Positions 37,247 through 49,200 of a stretch of 64,000 nucleotides of DNA are shown one piece after another. Under the pieces are notes generated by a model. It did no database searches. It was not told where the DNA came from and saw only the letters and a program-made list of their open reading frames with translations. The translations under genes were made by a program, and so were the position numbers. Each line of letters opens with the position of its first letter. Position 1 is the stretch's first letter. The stretch covers positions 66,625,001 to 66,689,000 of the forward strand of contig NC_071670.1 of the NCBI RefSeq assembly GCF_028554725.1. Direction: 5' to 3'. This DNA is from Zeugodacus cucurbitae (taxonomy: Eukaryota > Arthropoda > Insecta > Diptera > Tephritidae).

Positions 37247-39048
37247 TCACATATTGCCAAATGGAAAATATTCAATGCGCCCACTAGACCAGCCAATGGT
37301 CAAAACAGTCTCTGTGTTGCGTCGATTTTTGCTTTGGAAGCAGATGTATGAAGGATACTCAGTGGACAAGCCAGTGAGGAAGCAAAGTGGCGAGATTGTC
37401 ATATCGAATTTCTTTAAACACGTGTTGAAGAGCGCTATGCACGGCGTATCTTTGAATATGACCGCCAGGTAACGACCGTCGGCGTCCCAGGCCAAAGCTT
37501 GTGGCTTGCCGCCAACTTCACGACGACCAGCATTGAATTTGGTTAAGTCGGCAATTTTTAAAGCTTCTTTAGTGGATGTACCGGCTGAAAATAATAAAAA
37601 AAAAACGTTTATAAAGAGAAAATAGAATAGAATTCAAGCTAGAATTACAAAAACTACAAATAGTGCTGTAGGCAGCATTATACAAGCCACGACTGCGCTT
37701 GTGTCATGACTCACCTGTAGCTTGCCTTTCCATGGAGTTTTGATTTAGGCAACTGCACAACAATGGCATAGACAACAGCACACAAAACATTTGAATGAAT
37801 TTTACAAATGCTTTGCAGCGTTGATTGCCTTAATATTTTTACTACAAATATTTCATTTTACTCACATGCGAAAACCGTTTCGTCCTGGAAGTGCAAGCGA
37901 TAGAGTATGCTGTCGCCGGTTGTAACAAAGAGCAAAAAGTTGCCACATGGCGACCAACATGCAGATTGCACCACACCACATTTGATGGTCCAACGTTCCG
38001 GCGTCCATTTCTTATCAGCGGACCAAACGCGAAAAACACTACCAACTGTGGCAGAGAAGAGGTATGCACCATCTGGCGACCACTTTAGTAGAGAACATGG
38101 TGAACCTACACGTCTAACAGGCGTATTTTGTAATTTATCTACGTCCCATATTAGAATATCAGTATCACTGATAGACGCTGTAGCAAGTAGCGTACCGCTG
38201 GGGCTCCACTGCAGTGAAGTGATCGGGCAGTGACCGGGACTGTGATTATATATAAATTAATGCACGTTTGAAATTGTTAGATATATTACTTACTGCTTTA
38301 AGAATACTGCTTGTGTGGCGCTACGTGTTATGTGCATATTCGTATCCATAGTCCATAGACACACACCCTTTTGGCAACCAACTGCAAGTTCAGCAGCGGT
38401 TAATGGACGCCAAGCCATCGAAGTTATCCACTTTTGTGAACCACTTTTGAGTACTGGCACCATAGCTGGTTCGTCGGTATATATGCGCACAATATCATCA
38501 GAGCCCGCCACTGCGATTTTAAAACAATTCGGATGCCAAACGATACAACGTATGTAGGAACGCAACCAGTCACGCGTTTCAGAGTATTCAGCCACATTAT
38601 TTACGCTCACCTCACGCATATGTGGAAATATTTTGGTCTTCAGTCTTTTCACGAAATCCAGCATTTCACATGTATACTTGGCTGTTGCACATATCAGTGG
38701 ACTAACAGTGGCGGTTTGTTGGTCGCGCGCCTCATTAAGTGCTTCCATGAAACCACTTTCAAAAAATGTGCGTACTATACGTTTGATGACACCCTCATTC
38801 ACCGGTATCATAACATTGCGGTAAGTATCGTTTGAGTGGCCACTGACTGATGTGCTAAACATTTCACAATTCAAATTGATTTCTGGATAGTATTCCGACT
38901 AAAAATTCAAAATTCCTTCATTATGCTTGTAGTGTGCAAATTTGAAACCTTTGTCACTTACCACGGTGCAACTGTCCACCTCATTTTGCGGCAGCGCGCA
39001 CAGTTGTCCCGGCACAATGAAGGTGGAGACGTCCTGCAGTGACACCAT
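37247..39048 (-). CDS. Aladin: Aladin, WD-repeat nucleoporin
   Basis: Four minus-strand exons (39048-38962, 38898-38294, 38239-37866, 37584-37247) give 1404 bases, 467 residues, with consistent phases. The start is MVSLQDVSTFIVPGQLCALP. Recognisable parts include DWLRSYIRCIVWHPNC, then QKWITSMAWRP, HCPITSLQWSPSGT, FRVWSADKKWTPERW and the C-terminal LTIGWSSGRIEYFPF. Their order and spacing match vertebrate Aladin (AAAS), including the SVGWSTGRIAHIPLYF-like end. It folds as a WD40 propeller and sits on the nuclear pore, where family members are anchored through NDC1 (known for the family, not visible here). Length is close to other animal Aladins. The end is 590 bp from the convergent MROH1 stop. 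Confidence 0.95.
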
Positions 39049-40207
39049 AACTGTTTAGGTGTGTATATTATTATATATAAATTATTTATTTTATAGCTGC
39101 AAAATTATGTTCGTTAAACTGAAAAGCGACAGCTTGTTAAAATCTTCATGTCGGTAATTTGCGCGAATTTAATGACACATATGGGGTTGCCAGCTTGCCG
39201 ATAAACTACCTTGCAAATAACCAAATAACTGGTGGAGACATTTCAGAGTACTGAGGTTAAACGCTCACGAGATATTTTGTAGTTAATGAATAGCATATAT
39301 GAGATTATATGGATATTCTATCCTGATATAGTATTGGTATATAACTATTATATTTATTGTAAATTATAAGAAAATGCTTGGTTAATAGTTTTCTGTGTAT
39401 TTATGTTCATAGGCTTATACCAGCCGCAGCCGTCATGTTTTCTACAGCTTCAATATTTTACCACTACGGCAACACTTTCCCAACCACCCACCAATCCAAT
39501 TGGAACCAAAATCACACTGAGAATTGTCAGCTTTTGACAGCTTAAAGTTCGCGAGCAAGGTGAAAAGTTGAACAATTGTTTACACTGTTTCAGTAAATTA
39601 GAATTTCGTAAAATTTGCATAAATTTGCAACAAACGCGGGTCAACGAAAGTGAAAGATTAATTGCAATTTGTGTAAAGGTGAGTGTACAAAGTGTGCTCA
39701 AGTATTCTGTATTAACGGTATACGCATGAAAGCGAAAGAATTTGAGAAAAGTGTTCGAAATTGATTTTTCTCGCCTTTACCGTGTTTGCTGGTACATTTT
39801 TTGTTAACCACAAGTAAAAGGAAGTGGGCCATAAGGGCCAATGATGAGAAGAGGTCAAATAATGCATGATTTAATTAGTGGTGCTGTGTATGATTTTTTT
39901 TGTTGCAATATCATGCTTGCTACTGATAAGCGGGTACGACTGTGAAAGCGCGGGAAAGGGAAATGCGGTTAAGTGGTATTTGGTGTGCAAACTAACCAAG
40001 TGTAAAATGCAACCAATTGTGACGAGTGATTTTTTAAAATAAACTTTCACATCAAAAACTTACATTCCTCCTCAAGTGAAATTTTTAATATAAACCAACA
40101 TATACATATTATCTTCAATTATATTTGTTGTTGTTGATTCGTAATTACATATAAAATCTCTTAACATTGCTATCATAAAATTTATTTATCAATATTTTAA
40201 ACAATTA
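39049..40207. other. Aladin promoter side and 3' flank of carboxypeptidase gene
   Basis: The Aladin promoter must lie left of about 39500. A possible plus-strand leader exon is listed separately. The minus-strand AATAAA at 40181-40186, 22 bases past the carboxypeptidase stop, is a good polyadenylation signal for that gene. The rest is AT-rich and unassigned. Confidence 0.5.
39520..39678 (+). other. Possible plus-strand non-coding first exon
   Basis: A more balanced stretch upstream of Aladin ends with a good donor, tgtgtaaag followed by gtgagtgtac. It would be transcribed away from Aladin, as from a shared divergent promoter. No plus-strand coding exon was found downstream in the window, so a long first intron, a non-coding RNA or chance are all open. 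Confidence 0.25.
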
Positions 40208-43200
40208 TTACGTCTTTCGTGACAAAGGCACACCATAAATACTACTGTTGCCCATTAAGATGCCACTAGCATTAACCAAACTGCGTGTACTAGGCGCTAT
40301 AATGGACGGTTCATCACGGGAATGATGCGATTTCTTTTTAGCTAGTTTCGTCTTTACTTTTCGTGCGAATGTGTTGGAACTCAATGATGATTTCATTGAT
40401 AGGCTAGTCTTACTTGGCATTGTAACACCACCACCAGTACTATTGCTCTGCTCCTTTTTGGACGCAGCACCAGCGCCGCTGACTACAAGCGAGTGCTGTG
40501 ATTTGTTGCTGCGATGATGTTTCTTAACTTTTTTAGTGGAGGACTGTTGCACCGCCGTCACTACAATACCGCCAGTTTTGAAACGATTTATGCCCTGCAC
40601 ACCGGCTTTGTTTGCTTGTGACAATGGGCCACCTTGTTGGTGTAGACTGCTGTTACAAATGCGATTGGCAGTGGATTGGCTATGGTTACTGCGTGTCTTC
40701 GATTTACTTTTGGTTAGGCGGGTAATGAGCTGTGTTGTGTCGGTTAATTTCGAGAGTGCATTGCTGAAAAAAAGTGAAAAACATATGAATGCCAATGCAA
40801 AAAACCTGTTTTGCCCTACAAATTACCTGCGGCGTCGTAGCTTGTGTTCCACATTTACTACCTCCTCCTTCGTAGGCGCTTTCAGTTCCTTTTTCGCTTG
40901 TGAGACTTTTCTAAATATACGCAAAGTGCGTTCGTCTTCAATAATTTCTGGCATACCCAACGCTATGGCGTCCAGTTGTATGTCAATTTTTCGTGTTATC
41001 ACCGTTGGCGCATCGCCGCCATTTTCCACGCAAGATTTGGCTACGTTGTTTAACTCCTGTTGCCAGTGCATGAGTTTTTGTGAACAGGCGCTGTAATGTA
41101 ATGCAGTTATAATATCAAGATAAGCCACTGCATAGTTATTTTCAAATTGATCTGCACTCACTTGAGAAAGGCCTCGTTGTCGGCTTTTTGGAAAGTTTGA
41201 TTGTCTAGTTTCTCGCGTGATGTCTTCTTCAGTTGGTGTGGACGTCTTATTATAGGTTGATTCCATGAAAGTGGACGCTGATATTCATGAAGATCTTTGG
41301 TTTTCTCAGGTTTCACTCCAGTCCAGTACTTCTTCTTTAATGATAGTTTCAAATCTAATTCTTCTATATTGTTTTCGTTCGCATTGTAGGGGTTAGTCAT
41401 CCTAGAACTGAAGAATGGAAAATGTTAAAGCAAAACAAAATTTTATAACATATTTCTTCGTTGCAAAAAAAAATTTACTTCTCTGTCTACATGAAAAAAT
41501 TACCAAAATAGCTGACCATGTGTGCATTATATACATAATTACAAGTCTAAGTATGTGTGCTCCCAAAAAATGCGTTTATGTTTCCATTCTAGGCATCCAA
41601 ATCACTAATCAAACTCACTTTTGTCGGCCCATACACACCGGTTTGAGCGCACCATTATTGAGGTTATGCCATGAGTTGGTGCGTCGTGCCGGCTTAAATG
41701 CCACCGGAAATTCGAGAGTACCGATCGCATCGGGTAGCCTCTGCGTAGGCGCCATATTGGGTCTTATAGTGATTTTTGTACCTTTCGATGGTGATGTTAT
41801 AATCAATTCGGGTGGCATTTTCGCTCTACCTCGCTCTGTTCCATTATCGCCAATCTCCTCAATGTAGCGTCGTTGCAATTCACTTTGTAATAGACGGCGT
41901 GCTCGCTCTTTTGGTGCTACACAATATTGCGGCAAATTAGCCTCTTCCTCACGTGGATTCGCCTCATCATCGGTGGAGAATGTCAAATCGGCGCTGGGAT
42001 CTGTTGTTGGCAAATCCAAGGCGATGCGTGTTTCGCTGCGTTTGCGATTGCTATGCGAGCGACGCGGACGCGGCTTGCGCTGCTGCGGTGGCAGAGGGTA
42101 GACAAAAAAAAAATAAATAGGGATAACTTCAAATAGTTTGCAATAATATTTACATTTCATATCGTTTTTAATTAGCTGAGGTTGTTTGTCTAGTGCATAG
42201 TTGTGTTAATATTTGAAATGGAAAAATAAAATAAAAAACTTAACTTTTCAATCCTTCGAGCCGGATTTGAACCAGCGACCTATGGATATCTATGTTTTGG
42301 TTTCAATTCCTCTACAGTCCACCGCTCTACCAACTGAGCTATCGAAGGTCTTATTCTAATTTTGTCAAATGGTGCAAATGAAATGAGTGTGGAAATGGTA
42401 TGAATGATTTGGTGAAGAAAGCGAGCGAGGGTGGGTATAAGTTGTCGATGGGATTTTATTTTTAGAAATTTATAAAATAAATTTACTGTTGGTCAAAAAA
42501 GTAAAAAATTTGGTATCAAATTAAATCCAAAATAGTTAATGTATTACTCTTTATAATTACATGTGTCGCAGTAGTTTAGGTAGCCTTAATCAACGTCTTC
42601 ACATTTTGAAAAAATGTTAATAGAAAATATTTACGTTTCTCCTAGCACTAAATCTAAATTGATTGTGTTGCTTTCTTTTTATGAGGCAGATAAGAGTTGC
42701 TTTAAGAGAGTATGTATGTATTATTTAATGAAACACCATATTTTCATGTGAATATTTTTGCTCACTGCTTCCATAACAGAGCTCCAATAATTAATTTGTA
42801 AAAAGTAACGTCTCATAAATGTAAAAAAACTTATCAGACAATATTCCTTCGAGCCGGATTTGAACCAGCGACCTATGGATATCTATGCTTTAGAATCAAC
42901 TCCTCTACAGTCCACCGCTCTACCAACTGAGCTATCGAAGGTGTTGGTGGATTTTGTCAAAAGACTAATTTAAATACGAAGTACTTTTTTTGGAGACTCA
43001 CCTTTCTCCTAAAACGTCTTCACAGTGTTTATGCCTCCTACTAAACATAAATATTGGCTTATTTGTATTATAAAAAATATATATTTATAAAGTGAAGTGT
43101 GTGTGTTATGAAGTGAATTCCAGCTTCTTAATATTATTTTTTTCCTCAGAGTTTATAACACTTTATAAGCTTTGCTTTGTATATAAAAGTAATAATTTTC

Positions 43201-46200
43201 CCAAAAATTCTATTAATTTAATGTAAAAAAATTTACACAAGAATCCTTCGAGCCGGATTTGAACCAGCGACCTATGGATATCTACATTTCATTTTCGAAC
43301 TCGTCTACAGTCCACCGCTCTACCAACTGAGCTATCGAAGGTGTTGAGGGCGACCTGTCAAAAGACTCACACGAGTGTAGATATCGTAATTCAAACATTT
43401 TTTTTTTACATATTTTCTGCTCTGCTGTCTATCAGTATATTCTGTAGACTATTTTTAGTACTATAATTCAGTGGAGACTTCTCATTGTAGAGTTGTCTGG
43501 TGGCATAAAGTGTTGTCTACGCTAACAATCGTAATTTGGTGCATGACTCTACTAAGCTATTTTTGTCGACTTCACAATTGTGGATTTTGTGTATTGCAAA
43601 TTTTTGTTCATTTTTTATATTTATAAGATGTTATTTTACATACTTTAAAAATAGTTTTTTTTTACTATTTATTTTCTTATAAATTATTAAACTGCCAAAA
43701 AGCTCTGACATCTCTGATAAGAAAATCATGCATGTGCATGCAGATAAATGACAGGTAAACAAATATTTGTTGATACCTTTGCTTGTACATTGACATGTCA
43801 GATAAAAATAAAAATTATCCTTAATTTTTTTGAGTCAGTTTTTCATGCCAACTTTTCCGATTTAATTAGTGAGCAAATAAATAAATAAAATATGTAAATA
43901 AAGTCTATAATAGGCGACAATCAACAACAAAAACTTCAGCAAATATTTGCTGCTTCATCAAAACAAAAGCAAATGAACACCATTTGGCGGTAGCCTTTGA
44001 ATCAAATTGTTACAAATTCAGTAAAATCGGTAAATACTAAAATTAATAGCAAGGTGTAACTCTTCTATTGTGGCTTGTGTACTTTTCGTAACAAAAAATA
44101 TTATAAATATAAATTAGTGTTTACTCAAAATAATTTTTGTGCATTTTTTTATTTGCAAAACAAAATTTTTCTGAATAATATTTTCTTTAATTAAAATAAA
44201 ATATTTTTCCAATAAATAGTAAAAAATTTAACTTTTCAATCCTTCGAGCCGGATTTGAACCAGCGACCTATGGATATCTATGATTTGGTTTCAATGCCTC
44301 TACAGTCCACCGCTCTACCAACTGAGCTATCGAAGGTGTTATAAAGACTATGCCCGAAATAAATACTGACAAACTTTTTTTTGCCTAAATCTGCATTTAA
44401 TTTGTATTTCATTCAATTTATTCGCTCTAGATTTTGGACTCCAAAAAGACATGACAAGCAGATTTGCTTGCCTTTCACTTTTTCAGTCTCTATCAACACA
44501 CTTTGTACGTGTTTATTTTTAAGTAATCAATCAGCTATACATAAGATAATAGAAATTATGTATATATGTAACTGTGAAAAGGTAGCTAGGTGTTTTGCTA
44601 TACAGTAGTCGCTCGAAATATATAAACAAAAAATAATTAAATTTTATATTTTTGTTAATCTTTGTTTTTACTTATTGACAAGGCATAGGTAACATCATGA
44701 AATGCATCAGAGCAGTGATTTTGGTGAACTTCGAAAGTAACTCTGAATGTAAAAAAATAAAAAAAAATTGTGAGACAGAGATCCTAACCTCAAAAAAGTA
44801 ACCCAATAACAACAATTTGGCAGTAGATTCTAACCTCAAAAATAATTAATTGAATAGACAAATTACGAATTAAAAAATAAAAACTAAAAAAATTCAAGAG
44901 TAGATCATTTAATGAGGAGAATTATGAAATAAAATGTAAAAAATATGAGGATCCAAGAAAAATTTACCAGTAGAATATAACCTCAACAATATTTTACAAT
45001 CAAAAATATGGCTGTAGAGACACATGGGTATCATTTAATTGTGGTTCTGTCAGTATCTTTTGTTAACAAGACACTGTGCAGTGCCTCATCACAGTCTGAG
45101 CACGCGTTTACGACAAGAAATCTACATGTAAATCAACTGTAAAATATTCCCAGACACATAACCGTTACGTCTGATTTGTTTTCAATTTATTGATTTTGTT
45201 TCTGTGTCTTTGCTGTGGCCATAATTGTGTGAACAAGTGCAATTCTGCTAAGTTTTCCAATATTTAAATAACAGAGTGATGTAGTGGGAAGGGGGTTGGA
45301 GGTGAGCTTCCGTTGTGCCGCGTAATTTGCAAGTCATCGAGTTGTACCGACGACAGTGACACTGAAATATGCCTATCCGGTGCCAACTGCTTACAATGAA
45401 GCTTGTACTCAGTTTGCTCAGGGCGCTGAATTGCTGGTGTTGCTTTCTTCTGTTGAATGCAACGCCTCTTTAATGAAATTCATTGGCGCACACACAAATG
45501 AGAAACTTGTGTCATGAAATATTCAAAAAGCCTACGGCGGCGCTACCGGGTCGAACCCAAGTTGTGCCGGCTTTGCAAGCATGCTGGTGGACTTGACCTT
45601 TTCAACAGCGCAAATCGCGTGTGTTGCAAGCAGAAAATCGAAAAAAATAGATTTGATGACAAAAATGTGACAAATGCTTACATATGTACATCCATACATA
45701 GAGCAGGTGAGGAGTACCCCGTTATATGGGGGCGACAAACAACAATTAGCGCTGATGGGCTTGTAAAGCCGTCTGCCAAACAATGCATACACAAAAGCAA
45801 AAGGTGGAAAAATGCAATGCAACAACAAATGAACTATTCAATGTAAAGCGGAAGTGAAAAACAACAACAAAGCATACAAAACAAAAAAAAAAAATAGTAA
45901 AATAAGTAAAATAAGTAAAAATGCAAAGAGAGCAGCAAATAAAAGAATTTTTCGCATGCATTTTTGCCCCGCAGCAAAACAATGCTAAACTGAATTGTTG
46001 TTGGCGGTAAAAGAAAGAGAAAATATGCACTCGCCCGCCTCGCAAGCAAGCAGAGGAAAAAAAGTGAAAATTTCCTGAAAAATGCACGGTTTTCAGTTTT
46101 TGTCATTACAACAACGCTTTTGCTGGAAAAAGTGAAAATTCCACGCTTTGGAAAAATGCAGGAAAAATGTCGCGAATTCATTGCAACGAGTCATTGGTAG

Positions 46201-49200
46201 ATACTTGAGCCTTGTGGGAATTGTGCGGATATTTTCTCTTATTTTTTTTTTTTGGAGTACTGCATTGGATATGGAGTGCGAAGCGTGAAAGCTTAACGCA
46301 CTGGCATTGTGGAGGCGAAATGTGACAGTTTTTAAATCTCGCGAAATAAAGCAGAGCTGCATTGACAAAGGTGTTGGGGATTGCTTGAATTCTTTAGATG
46401 TTATATACATATGTATGAGTGGAGCTTCAATGATTGAGGAAGCTTTCACAAAGAATTCTTTTTTTTTGCTTGCTTTTGTGAGTTGGCTGCAAATGTACTC
46501 TGGAATAAGCATTTTAGAAACCACCACTAATCAATGAAACATGTTTTAAGAGGAGAGGAAACTCCTTGGAAACTCTGGAACAAATTTTAAAGGCCTAAAG
46601 ATTTATATAATTCTGAGAATATCACTTTTAGATGGCTAAAAAAGTGAATTGAACTCGTAAATCACTAGAGGAACCTCAAATCATCATGATAGAAAGGACT
46701 CTAAATCTAAATCACTAGAGGAACCTCGAATCACTACGATTGAAAGGAGTCCATCGAACAAAACTCGGTCAAGATACCATAAGGAAGTCCACAGAGAGTC
46801 GCAGGGTGCTTGCCTATGAATTTATTATTGTCAGAAGAGAGAATTTGCCTCATTCCACAAGTAATTTATTTTAGTGAAAGGCATGGAGTACACAATTTGT
46901 CACTTCACTGTCATTTAAGATGGACCCGGAACCTTTACAGACACAAACTGATTCATGATTCGGTCTGTCAGATATAAAATTGAAGCTTGAACAAATTTTC
47001 ACTCGCCTTGATGCAAAATTGGACCAAAATCTGGCGATAAGTAGGTTATAGTGAAATTAGATGAGTTTAGTGACCTCGCTATGGTCCAGCTATAAATGTG
47101 TTGTTCCCAGAAATTAAGATTCATAACCGAAAAAATATTGATTTAACGCGAAATTTAATCTTAGTTAACGGTATTTATCATTTCGAAGCAGCGTCTGTCT
47201 ATCCTTGAGGAAGATTAACCAAACTTTAGTCCAACTAGTCTAAGAAAAATAGAGAAGTTTCTACCGAAATTCGTCTGTCGAAATTGACACGAGAGTTCTT
47301 TGGACTTCGCTAACCATGTTGGGTTAGCGTATGATAGAAGTACTGTTCACTCTTTACCTTTTGCTTTTTGCGCAGAATGAATATTTTTCTTTCCGCCAGC
47401 CAAGTGCGTAGCTTTCGTGAAACCGTCACACGTTGCACCACTGTTTCCTTGATTTTTTTCTTGGAAGTTTGCGGCTTTTGCGCCACTTTCCGGCAATCTT
47501 GTTTCGAATCCTCACCTTCGGCGGACAGAAATGCACGTTCTTCGGTCTCATTTGTCAGGGAGTCACATCCCGGTGAGGTTACCGAAACATTTTCCTGCGA
47601 ATTGCCATCGTGCGCGTCTTGGAATATCTCCTCATACATACTCGCTTTTCTATTCACACCATCGCCAGTCTCGGCGCCACCTTGTATGCGCCGTAATTGT
47701 GAATTTGTGGGAATTTCTAAACTATTCGTACTCTTGCGCTTCGAGTTCTTCTTGTCGGAACGTCGCGGTTTGCCGCGTTTATATTTCATAAAGCAACGGA
47801 ATTTCTTTTGGAATAACGGTTGAAAGTAAATGCGATCGAGTTCACGCATTACGCGACGCATACGTGTCAATTTGTGCTGTGCAAATGGTAGGGAGGAATA
47901 GAAGGAGCGGGTGGTAGGTGGGAGTTATAGTGACTACGGATAACTGTTTTTTTTACATACCCGCCGATGTTGTGCCTCTGCTTCGGGTGTAGAGGGAGGT
48001 GCTCTGCTCAGTGCGCAGCAAGGTCCCTCCAAATCGGAAAAACTCGAACCGCGACACTCATTCTCTGAACTGGAGATGCCACCCTCGTCGCTAAAGGGAT
48101 TTGGAAGTTTCACTATTGGTACATTAGATATAGCAACGGCAGTACTTACCTCGAATAATCAGATAACTGTATATTTAGTGGCTCATCAGCATTCGAACCT
48201 TCTTTCAATAGACGCTCAATTATCTTGAGACGCAGACGCTCCTGTTGGTTGGGCAAATCAATTAAATTTATTAAAAAAATTAAAATCATAACGAATTTTT
48301 TAAAGGAATGTACTTTTCAACTAGTTTTCTTGATTTCAATAAAGTGATTTGATATGTACGACGAATTGAATTGTTTGGAGTAAGCGCAAAAAGAGGAGGG
48401 TTTCAACAGTTCAAACTAATTGCAAAAAAAAATTTGTTTCATAGAAATAAAAATTTAAATTTAAACAAGAATCATAACCGACAAAATTAGGTGATTTAAA
48501 ACAGATTAAACCGTGCTTAAGAATGTGGAACGACTGCAAATTATAGACCATCAGACAGTCTAACAAAAGAGTATGAAAATTTTCGAAAAATACATTGATG
48601 CTTGTCTCTCTGAAGAGGCTTAAGGGGTTATATACAGTTAGAATTTTCAAAAAATCTATTTTTTTTTATTTCATTTTCTTAATGTACATATATTTAAGAA
48701 TACACACAGAAAATTTCACATCGTTCCGGTGAATATTTTCAAAGTTACAAGCAAATGAAAAATTTGAAAAGGCGTTTCAGAGTGCTTGGAAGTACAAGGT
48801 CCAAACTTTAAACGCGTTTTTCTCAAAATGGTGTTTTCAAAGTCGGTAACCAACATTACTCGAAAACGGCGAGACCGAGTAGTCTCAAATTTTAACACGA
48901 CCTTCCTAAATATATTTTTTAGTAATTAATCGAAGATTTTTTCTCCGATAAATATTTTTTTTTTATAAACAATTTAAGGCCGAAATTTCGGTGAAGAATC
49001 GATTTTTTTTTTTACAAACCGCCATTTTGTCAAAAAATTTTATTTTGCTTATTCCTTCGATTAATTACTAGATTTAACATTATTTTAACGAAATCTGTTT
49101 GGTTTTTTAATTTCGGATGATCCAGTTCCGAGATATAGTGGTCACCGCAAAACGTCTTTTTTGAGAGGCGCTCCTGGAGATCAGCTGTAGCTCTTTTTCA

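Larger units (their letters stand above)
42083..47357 (-). other. Carboxypeptidase intron hosting tRNA-Tyr genes
   Basis: A 5.3-kb intron between LRKKQK and QRKPRPRR. It contains four tRNA-Tyr genes (42252-44336) and a short direct repeat at 46640-46750, where aatcactagaggaacctc occurs twice 54 bp apart. The rest is AT-rich. The open frames at 45514-46527 lack family resemblance. Confidence 0.75.

Noticed and set aside
40536..41096. 186-residue plus-strand open frame
   Set aside because: It crosses two carboxypeptidase exons and the intron between them on the opposite strand; no domain is seen.
42252..44336. Spaced repeats resembling a CRISPR-like array
   Set aside because: The repeats are complete tRNA-Tyr genes with irregular spacing in an insect intron.
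45514..45846. 110-residue open frame with Cys residues near the start
   Set aside because: No zinc-finger spacing, no relatives recalled, and antisense frames of similar length overlap it.
45834..46527. Phe-rich minus-strand frames as membrane proteins
   Set aside because: Their hydrophobicity comes from poly-T/poly-A rich DNA; no start context or conserved motif.
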